Shown here one piece after another: positions 5,780 through 8,864 of a stretch of 8,864 bases of DNA (positions are counted from its first letter, which is position 1; every line of letters begins with the position of its first letter). The position numbers and the translations under genes are program-made. The stretch is from the NCBI GenBank assembly GCA_007130415.1, contig SLSN01000072.1, positions 1 through 8,864 of the forward strand, in the 5' to 3' direction. Origin of the DNA: Patescibacteria group bacterium (GTDB lineage Bacteria > Patescibacteriota > Dojkabacteria > SC72 > T1SED10-24). The notes below the pieces were generated by a model, which was not told the origin of the DNA, ran no database searches, and saw only the letters and a list, made by a program, of their open reading frames with translations.

Positions 5780-6559
5780 ATGATTATTAAAAACAAAAAA
5801 GAACTTCGCAAATACAAAGAGGTTTGTGATTTATCAATCGAGATTCTTGGAAAAATAAAAGAGTTTGTAAAAACAGGAATTACAACCTTAGAAATTGATA
5901 ATTATGCACAAAAATTATGTAAACAATATGATGTAAAACCAGCATTTAAAGGAGTTAGTGTAGGTAATGCACCAGAATATGAGTTCACTACATGCATTTC
6001 TCTAAATGATACTGTTGTTCATGGAATACCAAATGATGAAATCATAAAGGGGGGAGACATTGTTAAAGTTGATTTTGGAATTATTAAAAATGGATATTAC
6101 ACAGACCACTGCTTCACACTTGGAATGGAACCATTATCCAAAAAAGAAAAAAATTTCATAACTGAAAGCCGAAATGCTGTTGTTGCTGGTGTTCATAAAG
6201 CTTTTCTAGGAAATACGATAGGGGATATAGGTGAAGCAATAGAATCTCACGCAAAAAAACATTCTCTGAGCGTTGTAAAAGAATTTGTAGGACACGGAAT
6301 TGGTAAATCTTTACATGATTCTCCCGATATCCCTCCTTACAAAGGACTTGGAGCAAATCAAGAGCTACAAAAAGGTCTTGTTATTTGTATAGAAGCTCAA
6401 ATTGTTGAAGGCGATCCAAGTATATACACATGCACAGACCAGTGGACTATCAAAACAAAAGATCGAAAACGTGCTTGTATGTTCGAATACATTGTTATGG
6501 TAGACAAGAAAAAACCAAAAATACTAACAAATACAATAGATTGGGAACTTTTTAAGTAA
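5780..6559 (+). CDS. map: Methionine aminopeptidase, type I
   Basis: This 259-residue cytosolic metalloenzyme, which removes the N-terminal Met from nascent proteins, has the bacterial type I length without the N-terminal extension or the type II insertion. The five metal ligands are present: Asp98 (VDFG), Asp109 (YYTD), His172 (GHGIG), Glu205 (IEAQ) and Glu236 (FEY). His81 in VVHGIP is the substrate-contacting histidine. One small oddity is IEAQ, where most members have IEPM, and FEYIV where FEHTV is usual; the ligands themselves are intact, so activity is expected. The ATG directly follows an extended -10 with a 6-base gap and has no ribosome binding site. The last 8 bases overlap the end of the convergent phosphate transporter gene. 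Confidence 0.95.
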   Translation: MIIKNKKELRKYKEVCDLSIEILGKIKEFVKTGITTLEIDNYAQKLCKQYDVKPAFKGVSVGNAPEYEFTTCISLNDTVVHGIPNDEIIKGGDIVKVDFGIIKNGYYTDHCFTLGMEPLSKKEKNFITESRNAVVAGVHKAFLGNTIGDIGEAIESHAKKHSLSVVKEFVGHGIGKSLHDSPDIPPYKGLGANQELQKGLVICIEAQIVEGDPSIYTCTDQWTIKTKDRKRACMFEYIVMVDKKKPKILTNTIDWELFK

Positions 6560-8141
6560 GTATCTTTCTAATCTCACGAATTTTTGAAACTGAAAGCTCG
6601 ATTATTGATATAGCATCTACAAAGACACTACCCTGATATGAATCTTCTGCTTGGAGTTTTTTAACATGAACATCAAAATAATCTTTGATTAATTTTGACA
6701 TACTAATTTCCACCATTTTTAATTTTTCAATTTCTTTCTTTGTTGGATTCTTAATCACAATTTCTGTTTGTTTAAATAATTCTATTAATTTATTGTTTAT
6801 ATCCGTTGTAGCTTCAATATCAACCTCATGCTTAGGAATATTTAATTCGTGCATTTTTATAAAAACATCGGAAAAATCCCTACCTAAATCACCTAATTGT
6901 TCTACAGTATTTGAAATTTTCAACAAAGAAACTGTTTGCTGAGCTTTCTTCTGAGTTAACTTCTTTTTCGTTAAATCCACAATAGACAAAGAAATTTCCT
7001 CATCAAGATAGTCATTTAAAGTTTCAAGCTTATCTATTTCCATTTCAACAGTCTTGGCTGGATGGTAAAACATACTTATAGCTTTTTGGTAAATCTTGAT
7101 CGTAATTTCTATAGAATATGCTATTTCTTTTTTAACATTAGCTATTTGTTTCTCAAAAGTAATATTTTCACTTTTTGAAAGATATTTGGTTTCAAAAAGG
7201 ATTTCTTCTTCTTCACCTTTAACAAGCCAAATAATCAATTTTTCAAATGGTGTGAGAACGATTAGGAATAATACTGTGATTGCAAGATTAAATATTAAAT
7301 GAGCAAGAGCTGCCTGAGCTGCCGCTGAAACGGCAAAAGACTCTATTAACATAGTAAAAGGGGTTAGAAGTACCATAAAAAGAATTGCTCCTAGCAATGT
7401 AAAAACGAACTTTGCTGTCCCTGCTCTTTTAGCATGAAGATTAAGCCTAGTAGAGACTACAAACGCTGTAGTACTAGTACCAACATTTGCACCCAAAATC
7501 ATCGGTATTGCAACTTCAACTGGTATCATACCACTGTAAACCAAAACAATAATCATACCTGATGTTACAGAACTTGACTGCACCAAAATGGTGAAAAGGG
7601 CACTAGCGAAAAAAGCTAAAAGTGGGGCTGATAGTGCAGCAAAAAAAAACATTACATTGGGATGTTCTTGCAAGGGTGCTAAATTTGAAGAAAGAAGATT
7701 GAGAGCAAAAAGTATGAAACCAAGGAAAAAGATTGGTTTGCTAATCAATCTAAACTTCGCTCCTGATATTCTTAAAAAAAAGCCTACTATTATGAGTACA
7801 GGTGCTAACATCGTGGATTGTAACAAAGCTAATTGTGCTGTAACCGTAGTACCCAAATTAGTACCAAACATTATAGCTAAACTCTGCTTAAAGGAAATAA
7901 CCCCAGTATTTACAAGAACAACAACAACTAATGAGACTGCAGTACTTGACTGAATTATAGCAGTGGAAAAAGCACCAACCAAAGCCCCAGTAAACCTATT
8001 ACTTGCTAATTTTGAAATTAAAATACGAAATTTTTCTGCAGCTAAACCCTGAAAATCCTTACTCAGATTTTCAATACCGTAAATGAAAAGTATTAAGGCT
8101 GAAATTGCACCCAAAAATATTTGTAAATACTGTTGATCCAT
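6552..8141 (-). CDS. Na+/phosphate cotransporter family protein with C-terminal PhoU-like domain
   Basis: A 529-residue membrane protein of the NptA/YjbB type. The N-terminal two thirds is hydrophobic and contains the two inverted-repeat signatures of the family: IIQSSTA (QSS at 64-66) with GTNLGTT at 92-98, and LVQSSS (187-190) with GANVGTS at 216-222. These form the sodium and phosphate sites. From about residue 330 the protein is soluble and helical, with the heptad-like charged helices of a PhoU-like domain, which likely senses or gates in the cytoplasm. In E. coli the relative YjbB exports phosphate, while others import it, so direction is open. The ATG is 5 bases behind the TAG of the mscS-like gene, with a weak AGAAG directly before it; cotranscription is very likely. 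The 3' end overlaps map by 8 bases, and no terminator is visible. Confidence 0.88.
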   Translation of the reverse strand: MDQQYLQIFLGAISALILFIYGIENLSKDFQGLAAEKFRILISKLASNRFTGALVGAFSTAIIQSSTAVSLVVVVLVNTGVISFKQSLAIMFGTNLGTTVTAQLALLQSTMLAPVLIIVGFFLRISGAKFRLISKPIFFLGFILFALNLLSSNLAPLQEHPNVMFFFAALSAPLLAFFASALFTILVQSSSVTSGMIIVLVYSGMIPVEVAIPMILGANVGTSTTAFVVSTRLNLHAKRAGTAKFVFTLLGAILFMVLLTPFTMLIESFAVSAAAQAALAHLIFNLAITVLFLIVLTPFEKLIIWLVKGEEEEILFETKYLSKSENITFEKQIANVKKEIAYSIEITIKIYQKAISMFYHPAKTVEMEIDKLETLNDYLDEEISLSIVDLTKKKLTQKKAQQTVSLLKISNTVEQLGDLGRDFSDVFIKMHELNIPKHEVDIEATTDINNKLIELFKQTEIVIKNPTKKEIEKLKMVEISMSKLIKDYFDVHVKKLQAEDSYQGSVFVDAISIIELSVSKIREIRKILT

Positions 8142-8146
8142 CTTCT

Positions 8147-8864
8147 CTAGTTTTTATCCAATAAAACTCTCTTTGTAGGATACGCAAAATCAATCCCTTC
8201 TCTTTCGAACTCTTGGAATAAAGCCAAATTCACTGCCTCTTGTGTATCCATATAGTCATAATAGTCTTTACTTAGAACATAGTAAACTACTTCATAATTT
8301 AAAGAGAAATCACCATATTCATGAAAATGAACCCTGTCTAATCTTGCCCCTTTAATATTATTAAAAATTTTATTAACTATTTTGTTAACTTTTTTGAGTT
8401 TTTTGTAATCAGTCTCATAAGTTATACCAAAAGTAAAAACAATCCTTCTTTCTTGCATTTTTCTGTAATTGTGAATTTGCTTTGAAGTCAATTCTTTATT
8501 TGAAACCACAAGCTCTTGTCCTTGTAAAGTACGTATTCTTGTTGATTTAATACCAATTTTTTCAACGGTACCCATCTCCTCTTCAAAAATTATAAAGTCT
8601 CCAATTTCAAAAGGTCTATCAAAATAAATTGAGAAAAACGCAAAAATATCTTCCAAAATACTTTGTAAAGCAAAACCAACAGCTAAACCAGCAAGTCCCA
8701 TACCTCCAAGAAGAACGGAAATTTGAACTCCTAAATTCTGTAGTAATATTAGTAGGGCAGCTCCCCAAATAATAACTTTAGTTAGTTGAGTTATAAATCC
8801 TTTAATAATAACTCCCGAATCACTTTCACCTTTTCTTTCTTTAAAAATATGGTTTTTTATAATA
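8147..8864 (-). CDS. MscS-family mechanosensitive ion channel, 5' end outside the window
   Basis: The frame is open from the TAG at 8147 to the right edge, giving 238 visible residues; the N-terminus lies beyond. An ATG at 8701 is not the start, because the residues upstream of it continue a membrane helix (WGAALLILLQNLGV) leading into the pore helix. The Gly/Ala-rich pore helix GLAGLAVGFALQSILEDIFAF is followed by the beta domain, with PFEIGDFI, GTVEKIGIKSTRIRT and VVSNKELTS, all MscS hallmarks. The rest is the cytosolic alpha/beta domain ending VLLDKN. Such channels open under membrane tension and release solutes during osmotic downshock. It precedes the phosphate transporter gene by 5 bases. 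The beta domain starts close to the pore helix, as in short MscS/YnaI-like proteins, but the number of N-terminal helices cannot be seen. Confidence 0.92.
   Translation of the reverse strand, partial: IIKNHIFKERKGESDSGVIIKGFITQLTKVIIWGAALLILLQNLGVQISVLLGGMGLAGLAVGFALQSILEDIFAFFSIYFDRPFEIGDFIIFEEEMGTVEKIGIKSTRIRTLQGQELVVSNKELTSKQIHNYRKMQERRIVFTFGITYETDYKKLKKVNKIVNKIFNNIKGARLDRVHFHEYGDFSLNYEVVYYVLSKDYYDYMDTQEAVNLALFQEFEREGIDFAYPTKRVLLDKN

Noticed and set aside
8699..8701. ATG at 8701 as the start of the MscS-family gene
   Set aside because: The frame remains open to the window edge, and the upstream residues form the expected membrane helix before the pore helix, so the gene is truncated by the window.
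23..8864. Recoding of UGA (as in Gracilibacteria/SR1 or Mollicutes)
   Set aside because: Every gene reads full length with its family's expected ends and no in-frame TGA, so the standard code suffices.

Overview
The window is an AT-rich, almost wholly coding stretch of bacterial DNA with eleven protein genes. Ten are complete and one (mscS-like) runs off the right edge. No RNA gene, insertion sequence, CRISPR array, phage gene or long repeat is visible, and the longest stretch without a gene is about 80 bases. The standard code fits: frames are open without reading UGA as an amino acid, and the eleven stops are 8 TAA, 3 TAG and no TGA. Bacterial -10 elements, a bacterial type I methionine aminopeptidase, PspC and LiaF-like proteins place it in Bacteria. 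The compact layout, overlapping gene ends, short promoters and an archaeal/actinobacterial-looking prenyl synthase would suit a streamlined lineage such as Candidate Phyla Radiation (Patescibacteria). That lineage is an inference, because no marker gene in the window settles it.

Layout from left to right. A YjbQ-family gene (+) meets an HD-domain alarmone-hydrolase-like gene (-) tail to tail, with a terminator hairpin built into the overlapping stop codons. An 80-base divergent promoter region separates the HD gene from an ExoX-like 3'-5' exonuclease (+). That gene overlaps by 4 bases the end of a four-gene minus-strand cluster read in the order pspC, LiaF-like/toastrack membrane protein, four-helix LiaF-like membrane protein, polyprenyl diphosphate synthase. 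Upstream of pspC on the same strand is an exonuclease III gene (xth). It is divergent from a methionine aminopeptidase gene (map, +), whose end overlaps by 8 bases the end of a Na+/phosphate cotransporter gene (-). That transporter lies 5 bases behind the mscS-like channel gene.

The clearest functional unit is the pspC/LiaF/LiaF/prenyl-synthase cluster. It joins envelope-stress membrane proteins to synthesis of an isoprenoid lipid precursor by tight coupling (14-base overlap, 17-base gap, 1-base overlap). The second unit is the mechanosensitive channel plus phosphate transporter, both handling solutes at the membrane. The remaining genes are housekeeping: DNA repair exonucleases, N-terminal Met removal and alarmone turnover.

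The most interesting pattern is in the start sites. Four of the six genes that appear to have their own promoter carry an extended -10 element (TGnTAnnnT) ending only 6 or 7 bases before the ATG, and a fifth (pspC) has a plain TATATT 7 bases before its ATG. This predicts leaderless mRNAs. The gene that starts inside the coding sequence of its upstream neighbour instead has a perfect AGGAGG ribosome binding site.
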